DNA from: CBDCGV01 sp965216955
Lineage (GTDB): Bacteria > Bacteroidota > Bacteroidia > Chitinophagales > JADIYW01
Direction: 5' to 3'
DNA: 64,000 nt
NCBI GenBank assembly: GCA_965216955.1
Contig: CBDCGV010000008.1
Location: 62,001 to 126,000, forward strand
The notes under the pieces: generated by a model
Databases searched by the model: none
What the model was told of the DNA's origin: nothing
The model's input: only the letters and a program-made list of their open reading frames with translations
Part shown: positions 34,929 to 42,921 of the stretch, one piece after another
Numbering within the stretch: position 1 is the first letter of the stretch
How the letters are laid out: every line of letters begins with the position of its first letter
Translations under genes and position numbers: made by a program

Positions 34929-35263
34929 TGTATATCTTTTTAACCATATTAATAATCCTTGTTTGTATTTTTATAATGCTTATAGTATTGGTTCAAAACC
35001 CTAAGGGTACAGGGCTTGGTGCGGGTTTTGGAGGAGGCTCGGCATCTAATTTGATGGGGGTGCAAAAAACTGGTGACATTTTAGAAAAACTTACTTGGGG
35101 AAGTGCAATTGCTTTATTGGTACTTAGTTTATTAACTACATTCTTTATCGATAGAGGGGGGGATACACCCGAAAGAACAAAAGCAGAGGAGGTGGTTAAT
35201 GAAACATTTATTCCTTCAACGCCTGATAATAATGCTGTTCCGGTATTGCCTCAGGGGAATTAA
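34928..35263 (+). CDS. secG: Preprotein translocase subunit SecG
   Basis: 111 residues with two transmembrane helices. Seen are VLVQNPKGTGLGAGFGGG and LTWGSAIALLVLSLLTTFF, which match SecG. An acidic C-terminal tail of about 35 residues follows. It assists the SecYEG channel in the inner membrane. The ATG overlaps the preceding stop by one base. Confidence 0.94.
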   Translation: MYIFLTILIILVCIFIMLIVLVQNPKGTGLGAGFGGGSASNLMGVQKTGDILEKLTWGSAIALLVLSLLTTFFIDRGGDTPERTKAEEVVNETFIPSTPDNNAVPVLPQGN

Positions 35264-35294
35264 GCGAAACGGATCGTATTTGATTGCTGAAAAA

Positions 35295-35852
35295 CTATTT
35301 TCTTACTAACATCAAACATCCATTATAAGTTAGTTCGATAACTTTTTTATTGGATTTTGGCTTTGAGCTAAAACAGCCGTTGCTCCATAGATTATTGCTA
35401 GGATGGAAAACAATATTTCTAGTATATACATTGTCATTAATATCCTTTTCTAATCCTTTAATTCGCATACCAATTTTATATATTCCCTTGCCAAATTGAC
35501 TTTCAAATTTCTCAGCGGTAATAAAATCTCCATAAGAAGAGTATAAAGACTCTGGAGTATTTGAAAAGGTATAAGGTTTCCACCAGCCGCTTTTTCGTGC
35601 ATGTGCAACATGCGATCGATAAACTAATCGTTGATTAGAAATATTGTAAATAAACAGCCGTTTTTGTAAATACCCCTTTCTAAAATCAATAAAAATTATG
35701 TGCTCTTTTAAGTTTAGTTCTTTTTTGTATTCATCATATTTTTCTTGTATAAAAGTTTCATTTTCTTTTGATAGGGGAGTTGGAAAAAAATAAACTCCAA
35801 ATAAAAAAGCCAAAACTATTATAGAAAAGTATTTATAGATAAAATGAAACAT
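35295..35852 (-). CDS. Divergent YkuD_2-family (L,D-transpeptidase-like) protein
   Basis: 185 residues. An N-terminal membrane or signal segment (YFSIIVLAFLFGVYFF) is followed by a domain clearly related to the protein at 596-1321: LVYRSHVAHARKSG, FSNTPESLYSSYGDFITAE, DINDNVYTRNIVFHPSN and SNGCFSSKP. The presumed His and Cys remain, but the loop between them is shortened and the usual GRSxGCP reads WSNGCFS. It may be a reduced or altered enzyme. Its start is 11 bp after the stop of the helical protein upstream, so both probably share a transcript. Confidence 0.8.
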   Translation of the reverse strand: MFHFIYKYFSIIVLAFLFGVYFFPTPLSKENETFIQEKYDEYKKELNLKEHIIFIDFRKGYLQKRLFIYNISNQRLVYRSHVAHARKSGWWKPYTFSNTPESLYSSYGDFITAEKFESQFGKGIYKIGMRIKGLEKDINDNVYTRNIVFHPSNNLWSNGCFSSKPKSNKKVIELTYNGCLMLVRK

Positions 35853-35863
35853 AAATTTTCTTT

Positions 35864-36388
35864 TTACGAAAGTCTGTTGAGCTGTTTTAAAATTTGTTTT
35901 GCTCGAGCTTTAAAAGCAACAGAATTTTTTTCATACACCTCTTGAATTACGAAAACTAATTCTTCTTTTAGTTCAGGGTGTCTCTTACAAATATGAAAGG
36001 CATTTTGCATACCATGAACCTTTAAAGCAACAAGTTCTTTTGGATTAATGATCCAAAGGAGTGTCATGTCAAAAATAATAGCCTCTAAATCCTCAGGAAA
36101 GAACTTTTTAAAAGTGAGCATTTTCCCCATGTGTCTTTTTATTCCGTCAGTATTTTCAATTTTAAACTGATCAATAACCTCTACAATTAGTTTTTTGTTC
36201 AATAACTTTGGATTTAGGGCCACAGCTTCACACATAATCCATGAAGCTTGATAAGAAGTAGGGTGTGATTCTGTTTTTACAAGTTTCCAGCATGTATTAA
36301 AACTTTTTTGAGAAGAAGCAATTTCAACGGCAATTTCTATTAATGCTGATCTGCTGACCCTTTTTGATATTTGACTTTTTAAGTTCAA
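35864..36388 (-). CDS. Uncharacterised helical-repeat (HEAT-like) protein
   Basis: 174 residues, no signal peptide or membrane helix. It reads as successive amphipathic helices (ALIEIAVEIASSQKSF, ASWIMCEAVALNPKLL, VIDQFKIENTDGIKRHMGKM) resembling ARM/HEAT repeats. I do not recognise a catalytic motif. It lies upstream of the YkuD_2 protein on the same strand and is divergent from the nitroreductase, with a palindrome between the two. Confidence 0.7.
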   Translation of the reverse strand: MNLKSQISKRVSRSALIEIAVEIASSQKSFNTCWKLVKTESHPTSYQASWIMCEAVALNPKLLNKKLIVEVIDQFKIENTDGIKRHMGKMLTFKKFFPEDLEAIIFDMTLLWIINPKELVALKVHGMQNAFHICKRHPELKEELVFVIQEVYEKNSVAFKARAKQILKQLNRLS

Positions 36389-36409
36389 TTATGTTTGTTT
36401 AAAACCAAA

Positions 36410-36433
36410 TTAACGCTATAAACGTTAATTTTG
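36410..36433 (+). promoter_or_regulatory. Palindromic operator overlapping a nitroreductase promoter
   Basis: TTAACG-N7-CGTTAA (36410-36428) is a perfect inverted repeat in the short divergent gap. TAATTTTG (36426-36433), a match to TAnnTTTG, overlaps its right arm, 17 bp before the ATG at 36451. A dimeric repressor bound here would block the promoter; the regulator is unknown. Confidence 0.5.
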
Positions 36434-36450
36434 CAACCAATAATTTTGTT

Positions 36451-37179
36451 ATGAATAAAGAAGCATTAGTTTTTAATGATATCGTAGAGCAGAGACGCTC
36501 TGTTAGAATATACAATGAAGGTATCGAAATAGATGAAGGAGTTGTAGAGCGAAGTCTCCAAAGAGCTGTTTTGGCACCTAACAGTAGTAACCTACAGCTG
36601 TGGGAATTTTATCGTGTTAAATCGAAAGATAAAAAAGAAGCATTAGCAGAGATTTGCTTAGATCAAAAAGCTGCAGCAACGGCTAAAGAATTAGTCGTAT
36701 TTGTCGCGAGAGCAGATAAATGGAAAGAAAGAAGTCAATTTGTTTTAAACGAAATAATGAAAGACTTTGAAAGCATGGATGAAGACCGGCAAAAGATGGT
36801 TCAAAAGTATTATGGTTCTTTAATACCACTATTATATAGAAAAACACCCTTGGACATAAGCGGGAAAATTAAAAACGCAATGATGTTTTTTGTTGGAATG
36901 TCTAAGCCCACAGTGCGTGAAGTAGACAATAATGATGTGCGAGTGGTGGTACATAAGAGTGTAGCACTTGCAGCTCAAACATTTATGTTAAGTATAAAAG
37001 CAGAAGGGTATGATACCTGTCCTATGGAGGGATTTGATTCTAAAAGAGCAAAAAGGCTGTTGAAATTGCCAAGCGCTGCGGAAATAACGATGATTGTTTC
37101 TGTTGGGAAGGCAAAGCCGGAGGGTATATATGGCCCAAGAATTAGAGTAGATGAAAAAGAAGTGATTTTTACAATTTAA
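36451..37179 (+). CDS. Nitroreductase-family protein
   Basis: 242 residues. The FMN-binding start RRSVRIYNEGI, then LAPNSSNLQLWEFYRV, and the late AAQTFMLSIKAEGYDTCPMEGFD, split here as AAQTFMLSIKAEGYD and TCPMEGFD, are nitroreductase features. Such flavoproteins reduce nitro groups, quinones or flavins with NAD(P)H in the cytoplasm; the natural substrate is unknown. A palindrome overlaps its promoter. The carboxynorspermidine synthase gene begins 7 bp after the stop, so they may be co-transcribed. Confidence 0.92.
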   Translation: MNKEALVFNDIVEQRRSVRIYNEGIEIDEGVVERSLQRAVLAPNSSNLQLWEFYRVKSKDKKEALAEICLDQKAAATAKELVVFVARADKWKERSQFVLNEIMKDFESMDEDRQKMVQKYYGSLIPLLYRKTPLDISGKIKNAMMFFVGMSKPTVREVDNNDVRVVVHKSVALAAQTFMLSIKAEGYDTCPMEGFDSKRAKRLLKLPSAAEITMIVSVGKAKPEGIYGPRIRVDEKEVIFTI

Positions 37180-37186
37180 GCTAAGC

Positions 37187-38386
37187 ATGACAAAAACGCT
37201 TATTATTGGTGCCGGTGGGGTTGGAAATGTGGTTGTGAAAAAATGTGCTCGCTTGCCAGAAATTTTTGGCAAAATAATGTTAGCAAGTAGAACTTTATCA
37301 AAATGCAAAAAGATTGCTGATGAAGTTAAAGAGCAAGATGTTTCGATTGCAAAAGTTGATGCAGATAACGTGAGGGAATTAGTTGATCTTATTAACCAAT
37401 TCAATCCCGATATTGTTATTAATGTGGCTTTGCCATATCAAGATTTACCAATAATGGATGCTTGCCTAGAAACAGGTGTCCATTATTTGGATACAGCTAA
37501 TTATGAACCTAAGGATGAAGCTAAATTTGAATATAGTTGGCAGTGGGCATACCAAGATAGATTCAAGGAAAAAGGTATTATGGCATTACTGGGTTGTGGG
37601 TTTGATCCTGGGGTTACAGGCGTGTTTACTGCTTACGCTGCAAAACATCATTTAGATGAAATACATTATTTGGATATTATCGATTGTAATGCTGGAGATC
37701 ATGGCAAACCATTCGCAACTAATTTTAATTTGGAGATCAATATTCGTGAGATCACCCAAAATGGAAGGTACTACGAAAATGGAAAATGGATAGAGGTCCA
37801 ACCAATGTCTATTCATAAGCCAATTAGTTATCCTGGAATAGGGGCGCGTGAATCCTATTTGCTATATCATGAAGAATTGGAATCATTGGTTAAGAATTTT
37901 CCAACGCTGAAAAGAGCACGTTTTTGGATGACTTTTGGAGATGCTTATATCAAATATCTAGAAGTGTTGCAGAATGTTGGTATGACAAGTATTAATCCCA
38001 TTGATTTTGAAGGCAATCAAATAATACCTCTGCAGTTTTTGAAAGCCGTTCTTCCGGAACCTTCAACGTTAGGTATAAATTATACGGGAGAAACTTCAAT
38101 AGGATGTCAAATAAAAGGAATTAAAGAAGGAAAACCTCAAACCTATTATGTTTACAATAATTGTAAGCATCAAGAAGCATACAATGATGTTGGTGCGCAG
38201 GGAGTGGCCTATACTACAGGAGTGCCTGCGATGATTGGCGCAAAGCTTATGCTACAAAGTGAGTGGATGAAACCGGGTGTATTTAATGTCGAAGAATTTA
38301 ACCCCGATCCTTTTATGAACGATTTAAATACTTATGGATTGCCATGGAAGCAAGAAATCGGAATTGACTTGCCACATAAATATTAA
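37187..38386 (+). CDS. Carboxynorspermidine synthase (saccharopine dehydrogenase family)
   Basis: 399 residues. A Rossmann motif LIIGAGGVGNVVVKKC starts the protein, and NVALPYQDLPIMDACLETG, LGCGFDPGVTGVFTAYAAKH (split motifs) and the saccharopine-dehydrogenase fold follow. In bacteria with nspC next door this family condenses aspartate semialdehyde with putrescine or diaminopropane, using NADPH, to give carboxy(nor)spermidine. The decarboxylase nspC follows after 57 bp. The assignment as CASDH rather than lysine-pathway enzyme comes from that pairing and overall length. Confidence 0.9.
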   Translation: MTKTLIIGAGGVGNVVVKKCARLPEIFGKIMLASRTLSKCKKIADEVKEQDVSIAKVDADNVRELVDLINQFNPDIVINVALPYQDLPIMDACLETGVHYLDTANYEPKDEAKFEYSWQWAYQDRFKEKGIMALLGCGFDPGVTGVFTAYAAKHHLDEIHYLDIIDCNAGDHGKPFATNFNLEINIREITQNGRYYENGKWIEVQPMSIHKPISYPGIGARESYLLYHEELESLVKNFPTLKRARFWMTFGDAYIKYLEVLQNVGMTSINPIDFEGNQIIPLQFLKAVLPEPSTLGINYTGETSIGCQIKGIKEGKPQTYYVYNNCKHQEAYNDVGAQGVAYTTGVPAMIGAKLMLQSEWMKPGVFNVEEFNPDPFMNDLNTYGLPWKQEIGIDLPHKY

Positions 38387-38443
38387 TCCTATTTAGCCGT
38401 ACAAGTATTTATTCATTTAAAGGAATTTAAATACTTTTGATCT

Positions 38444-39553
38444 ATGAATTTTCCCACGCCTTGTTACGTTTTAGAAGAAATTAAACTACTTCAAAATCTA
38501 AGGCTACTTAATAGTGTACATGAAAAAAGCAGAGTTGAAATTTTATTGGCATTAAAAGCTTTTTCATCTCACACCTTTTTTCCAATTATTAAGCGGTATC
38601 TAAATGGCGCTTCGGCAAGTTCTCTAAATGAGGCGCGATTAATTTATGAGGAAATGAATTATAAGGCTCATGTTTATGCACCAGCATATATTCCAAAAGA
38701 ATTTAAGGCTTTAAATCAGTATACAAGTCATTTGATTTTCAATTCTCTACAACAGTATCACTTGTATAAAGATCAAGTGTTAGAGGGGATATCGTGTGGA
38801 ATAAGGGTGAATCCAAATTATAGCGAAATAGAAGTGCCTCTTTATGATCCATGCGATAGATACTCTAGACTAGGAGTTACTCATGGGATGCTTGCAGATG
38901 GCTTGCCAGAAGGTATAGAAGGGTTACATTTTCATGCTTTATGTGAAAATAATTCATACACATTGGAGAAAGTTTTAGAAGCTTTAGAAATGCAGTTTGG
39001 CAAATTTCTTAAAGAAGTAAAATGGCTAAATATGGGAGGAGGACATTTAATAACAGATAAGGAATATGAGGTGGATCATTTAGTTGCTTTGTTAAATGCG
39101 TTCCAAAAGAAATACAATAACTTAAAATTGTATATAGAGCCTGGCTCTGCTGTGGTATGGGAAACAGGTTTTTTAGCTACTACTGTTTTGGATATTATAA
39201 AAAAAGAAGATGTGCTAATTGTAATCTTGGACACTTCCTTTACTTGCCATATGCCGGATTGTTTGGAAATGCCCTATCAACCTAGAGTAAGAGGAACAAG
39301 TATGGAAGGCACGTTTAAATATATTTTAGGAGGCGTTAGCTGTTTAGCAGGAGATCAGGTTGGCATTTATCATTTTAATGAACCTTTAAATGTGGGTGAT
39401 CAAGTTATTTTTGAGGATATGATGCACTATACTATGGTAAAAACTACTACTTTTAATGGTGTAAATTTGCCATCATTTGGGATGATAAAGATGGATGGGA
39501 GTTTTGAGACGATTGACACTTTTGGCTTTGAAGCATATAAAAATAGGTTCTAA
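38444..39553 (+). CDS. nspC: Carboxynorspermidine decarboxylase
   Basis: 369 residues of the alanine-racemase-fold, PLP-dependent decarboxylases. It begins TPCYVLEEIKLLQNL; the PLP lysine is in LALKAFSS near residue 42; GLHFHALCEN and the Gly-rich NMGGGHLI bind PLP phosphate; DTSFTCHMPDCLEMPY holds the late active-site Cys/Asp region. It decarboxylates carboxy(nor)spermidine to (nor)spermidine in the cytoplasm. With the gene before it, it gives the S-adenosylmethionine-free route to spermidine. Confidence 0.94.
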   Translation: MNFPTPCYVLEEIKLLQNLRLLNSVHEKSRVEILLALKAFSSHTFFPIIKRYLNGASASSLNEARLIYEEMNYKAHVYAPAYIPKEFKALNQYTSHLIFNSLQQYHLYKDQVLEGISCGIRVNPNYSEIEVPLYDPCDRYSRLGVTHGMLADGLPEGIEGLHFHALCENNSYTLEKVLEALEMQFGKFLKEVKWLNMGGGHLITDKEYEVDHLVALLNAFQKKYNNLKLYIEPGSAVVWETGFLATTVLDIIKKEDVLIVILDTSFTCHMPDCLEMPYQPRVRGTSMEGTFKYILGGVSCLAGDQVGIYHFNEPLNVGDQVIFEDMMHYTMVKTTTFNGVNLPSFGMIKMDGSFETIDTFGFEAYKNRF

Positions 39554-39572
39554 CAAATAAATAGGTTATTAG

Positions 39573-39995
39573 ATGAAATTACCAAAGCCTTTAGAAAAAT
39601 TATATGATAAGGCCATTAAAGAAGCTGAAAAAGTAATTGGAAATGATACCGGGCTTTCTAAGTTAATAGACGCCGCTTTTGATAAACTGGGTGACGGAAG
39701 TCAAATCTTTTACGAGATTCAAGATAAAGTATTGGCACTTTTTAGATTGGTAAAAACGTGGGCAAAAAGGGAATATACCGACGTAAGCCCAAAAACTATT
39801 GTTATTGCTGTAGCGGCACTTTTATATTTGGTCAATCCTATGGATTTTATTCCTGACATTATTCCTTTGACAGGACTGCTAGATGATTTTACAATAGTTA
39901 CATATGTATTGGCATTGATTTCTGAAGAAATCGATAAATTTTCAGAATGGGAACGCAAAAGAAAAGAACAGCAACCAGTGGAAGATTTGAGCTGA
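39573..39995 (+). CDS. YkvA/DUF1232 membrane-associated protein
   Basis: 140 residues. A charged helical first half precedes the DUF1232 core: VIAVAALLYLVNPMDFIPDI followed by IPLTGLLDDFTIVTYVL, the family's hallmark. This family is membrane-associated and of unknown function. It follows nspC by 19 bp. Confidence 0.88.
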   Translation: MKLPKPLEKLYDKAIKEAEKVIGNDTGLSKLIDAAFDKLGDGSQIFYEIQDKVLALFRLVKTWAKREYTDVSPKTIVIAVAALLYLVNPMDFIPDIIPLTGLLDDFTIVTYVLALISEEIDKFSEWERKRKEQQPVEDLS

Positions 39996-40033
39996 TAATA
40001 AAGAAGTCTTTTTTACTAAATTTTATCCTTTAA

Positions 40034-42169
40034 TCACTTTGATAAGTCTATACTTTTAAGTCCTCTGCCATAGGTTGAAACAATTAATTTTGGTGTTGTT
40101 CCCATAGTTAAGCTTAAATCAGATATTGGAACTCCTTCTTCATATAAGGTACGCCAAGAATCACCGTAATTATTACTAATCAATATGCCTCCTTTTTGAG
40201 ATTCTACACCAGTATATCCTAAACTTATCCAAACAAAATTTTCTCTTCCTGGACGCACCACAACATCAGAAACAACAGTCCCTTTAACGGTTGTTAACTT
40301 CCAATCTTCGTTAGGGTATTTTCTATAGAGCCCATCACTTGTAGCAGCATAAAGCGTACCTCCCTTATATTTGCTTTTTGTAATGTTATAGATATTTAAT
40401 GTGTTTTTTAATCCAAACTCTTTCCAGCTTTTGCCATCATTATAAGAAATAAAGATGCCCTTTTTAGCTGATCCAGCATATAGTTCTTTCTCTGTTACAT
40501 AAGTGCAAATTGGTTGTGCATCATTTGGAAGCTTTGAAAATTTAAATTTCTTTCCTCCGTCATTACTTATTGCAATAGTACTACTGGTCGCTAGATACAC
40601 TTTGTCTTTATTTTTGGGATGAACAGCAGTCATTCCGTTTGACAGTATGTGTGGAGCTGAAAGGTTTAAGGATTCATCTTTGTTTAAATATTGGTATTTT
40701 ATTTGTTTGCTAGTTGATGCAGATTTAAAATTATCAATAACGGTAAAAACACGTGAGCAATACCTAAGATAAACTCTATTACTATCAGAAGGAGCAACAA
40801 CCGCTGACCATGTGTCGCCACAGCCGCTATTATTGAACCCTCTTTCCCATTGGTTATTTTCGTCGAGGAGAAGATTTCCGTTATCTAGTGATCCAACAAG
40901 GTATCTTCTTTTTCCTTTGGAAGTATAAACCATCACTCCGCAATGAGCTTGTAAAGCACCAGCACCTGTTACAGAAATATATTGGAAGTTTTTTTCTTCT
41001 TTTTTATTGTTCAGCTCCCAACGCATTAAGTTTCCAATGGAACCTAAATCCTGTGTTCCATTAAACCCATCAGTTGCACTCCAAACAAAAGTTTTAGATA
41101 ATTTAGGATAATATTGTTTTATAATGATTCTAGTATCTGCATGTTCGTCTCCTTTACCTTTTTCTTCCCATGTTCTACCTAAATTATCAGTCTGATATTT
41201 AAAAACGGTTCCTAGAATAAAGCTGCTATCACCTAAGTCAGTTATGCAAGAAGTAGCCCAACTAGCACTTTGAATCGAAGTTTTTGTAGTTTCCCAAGTA
41301 TTGGTATTTTGATTAAATAAAAAAACGTGTGATCCAGTAATATTTCTATGTTGACCTTGAGTAAGCAGAGCCAATTTTTTTACATCGGATAACCATTCAA
41401 AATCAATAGCCTTTAGGTCTATCCCCATTCCGCGATTCACTTTCTTCCATTTTAAAGAGGGGCTTTTATACTTCCATATATCACTACTTTTATATATGGG
41501 GGGAGGAGATGCATTTATTTTATTAGTGGTTGCAAAGTAAACTACATTGTTTTCATCTGCACCTATTGTAGTTATAAATGCTTCTTCTTTAGAAATATCA
41601 GTAGTAATAGGTGTATGGTGTTCAAATTTTTTTCCATCAAAAGAATAATATATACCAGTTCCTTGTCGTGCCCATATAATTGCTCTTTTTTGGTTTCCAA
41701 AATCTAATTGCTTGAATGCGCTATAATTCTCATATCCAAGATAGAAATCGATGATTGGTATTTGATTCTTATTTGTTCCTCCAGCCAATTCAATCCACTC
41801 AGGACTTTCTCCAAAAGGATTGTCACACGCAAATAAAGTACTAGGTGTAATGGCATAAAGTCTTTTTTTATCGACAATATCCCATTCAATTGAGTGAACA
41901 GAAGGGTCATTTAATCCTTTAAAGATGGAAGTCCAATTTGCGCCATTGTCTACAGTTACCCAAACTCCACCACCAGGACTAGAAATGGCTAATTTATTTG
42001 GATCTTCATGGTCTGGTGCAATTCCAGTAAATCTTCCTCCTACAAAGGGACCTAATTCTTTAGCTATAGGAGCGTTTAAATTATTTTCACAAGAAGTAAA
42101 TACCCATAATATAGTTGAGAAAACTAAAAGCACGATAAATTGTGATTTAGAAACTATCATCTTGAACAT
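40034..42169 (-). CDS. Lipoprotein with sortilin/BNR-type beta-propeller repeats
   Basis: 711 residues. The start MFKMIVSKSQFIVLLVFSTI leads to a lipobox WVFTSC (Cys about 27), so it is a lipoprotein; an ATG three codons later is also possible. The rest consists of BNR/Asp-box-like blades such as WVTVDNGANWTSIF, AISNDGGKKFKFSK, FISYNDGKSWKEFG and LISNNYGDSWRTLY, as in sortilin/YCF48-type propellers. No sialidase active-site arginines were identified, so it is more likely a binding or scaffold protein at the envelope than a hydrolase. Confidence 0.85.
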   Translation of the reverse strand: MFKMIVSKSQFIVLLVFSTILWVFTSCENNLNAPIAKELGPFVGGRFTGIAPDHEDPNKLAISSPGGGVWVTVDNGANWTSIFKGLNDPSVHSIEWDIVDKKRLYAITPSTLFACDNPFGESPEWIELAGGTNKNQIPIIDFYLGYENYSAFKQLDFGNQKRAIIWARQGTGIYYSFDGKKFEHHTPITTDISKEEAFITTIGADENNVVYFATTNKINASPPPIYKSSDIWKYKSPSLKWKKVNRGMGIDLKAIDFEWLSDVKKLALLTQGQHRNITGSHVFLFNQNTNTWETTKTSIQSASWATSCITDLGDSSFILGTVFKYQTDNLGRTWEEKGKGDEHADTRIIIKQYYPKLSKTFVWSATDGFNGTQDLGSIGNLMRWELNNKKEEKNFQYISVTGAGALQAHCGVMVYTSKGKRRYLVGSLDNGNLLLDENNQWERGFNNSGCGDTWSAVVAPSDSNRVYLRYCSRVFTVIDNFKSASTSKQIKYQYLNKDESLNLSAPHILSNGMTAVHPKNKDKVYLATSSTIAISNDGGKKFKFSKLPNDAQPICTYVTEKELYAGSAKKGIFISYNDGKSWKEFGLKNTLNIYNITKSKYKGGTLYAATSDGLYRKYPNEDWKLTTVKGTVVSDVVVRPGRENFVWISLGYTGVESQKGGILISNNYGDSWRTLYEEGVPISDLSLTMGTTPKLIVSTYGRGLKSIDLSK

Positions 42170-42198
42170 TTATTTTAAAAATAGATAAAAAAAGGTAA

Positions 42199-42861
42199 TT
42201 ACAATAACCCCATTTTATAGGCTATTTGTAGCAATGCGGCAGTATTTTTAACCTTTGCCTTTGAAAGTAAGTTCTTTCTATGTGTTTCAACGGTATTCTT
42301 ACTTATCAAAAGTTTATTTGCAATATCATTACTTGTCATACCATCTGCAATAAGGTTAAGAACTTCAATTTCTCTTTTAGTAATGCTTGTAATTAAATTG
42401 TCATTTTCTAATGTTTTTGCATCTTGCTCATTAATTTTTTGAAGGGATTCAATCATTTTTTCCTGAATCTTATGGGATAAATAGGGTTTTCCCTCAAATA
42501 CAGTTTCAATGGCTTTAATTAATTCTTCTTTAGAAGTATTTTTTAAAATGTAACCTCTAGCTCCTGATTCTAAAACTTCTTTAATTACCTCGATATTATC
42601 ATTTGAGGTGAGCAGAATTACTTTTATAGAAGTATATCTTTCGAGTATTATTTTGCATGTTTCAATGCCATTTATTTCAGGAAGGCATGTGTCCATTATT
42701 ATAATATCGGGTTGTGAAATAGGTATCTTTTGTAAAACTTCAAGTCCATTATAAGCAATTGCCGATAATGTAAAATGAGGATTTTCTTTTATAAGCACAG
42801 AAAGGCCTTCTATAAATATTGGTTGTTCATATGCAATTAAGAGTTTTATTTCGTCCATCAT
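42199..42861 (-). CDS. NarL/FixJ-family response regulator
   Basis: 221 residues from ATG 42861 (or the next codon, 42858). The frame is open to 42936, but the extra hydrophobic residues are not receiver-like and would overlap the divergent glycosyltransferase start. The receiver domain has the phosphoacceptor Asp about 57 (IIIMDTCLPEING) and the later LLTSND and GARGYILKNTSKEEL. The LuxR helix-turn-helix ends it: SITKREIEVLNLIADGMTSN, DIANKLLISKNTVETHRKN. No histidine kinase is encoded nearby. Confidence 0.93.
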   Translation of the reverse strand: MMDEIKLLIAYEQPIFIEGLSVLIKENPHFTLSAIAYNGLEVLQKIPISQPDIIIMDTCLPEINGIETCKIILERYTSIKVILLTSNDNIEVIKEVLESGARGYILKNTSKEELIKAIETVFEGKPYLSHKIQEKMIESLQKINEQDAKTLENDNLITSITKREIEVLNLIADGMTSNDIANKLLISKNTVETHRKNLLSKAKVKNTAALLQIAYKMGLL

Positions 42862-42921
42862 TAAAACAATTAGATATAAAAATAATAATATATAAGTGTT
42901 GATTAAATTTAGATCCAGAAC

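Noticed and set aside
40034..42169. Sialidase call for the BNR-repeat lipoprotein
   Set aside because: Asp-box-like blades are present, but I could not find the arginine triad or FRIP-type motif of sialidases; described as a sortilin/BNR-type propeller instead.
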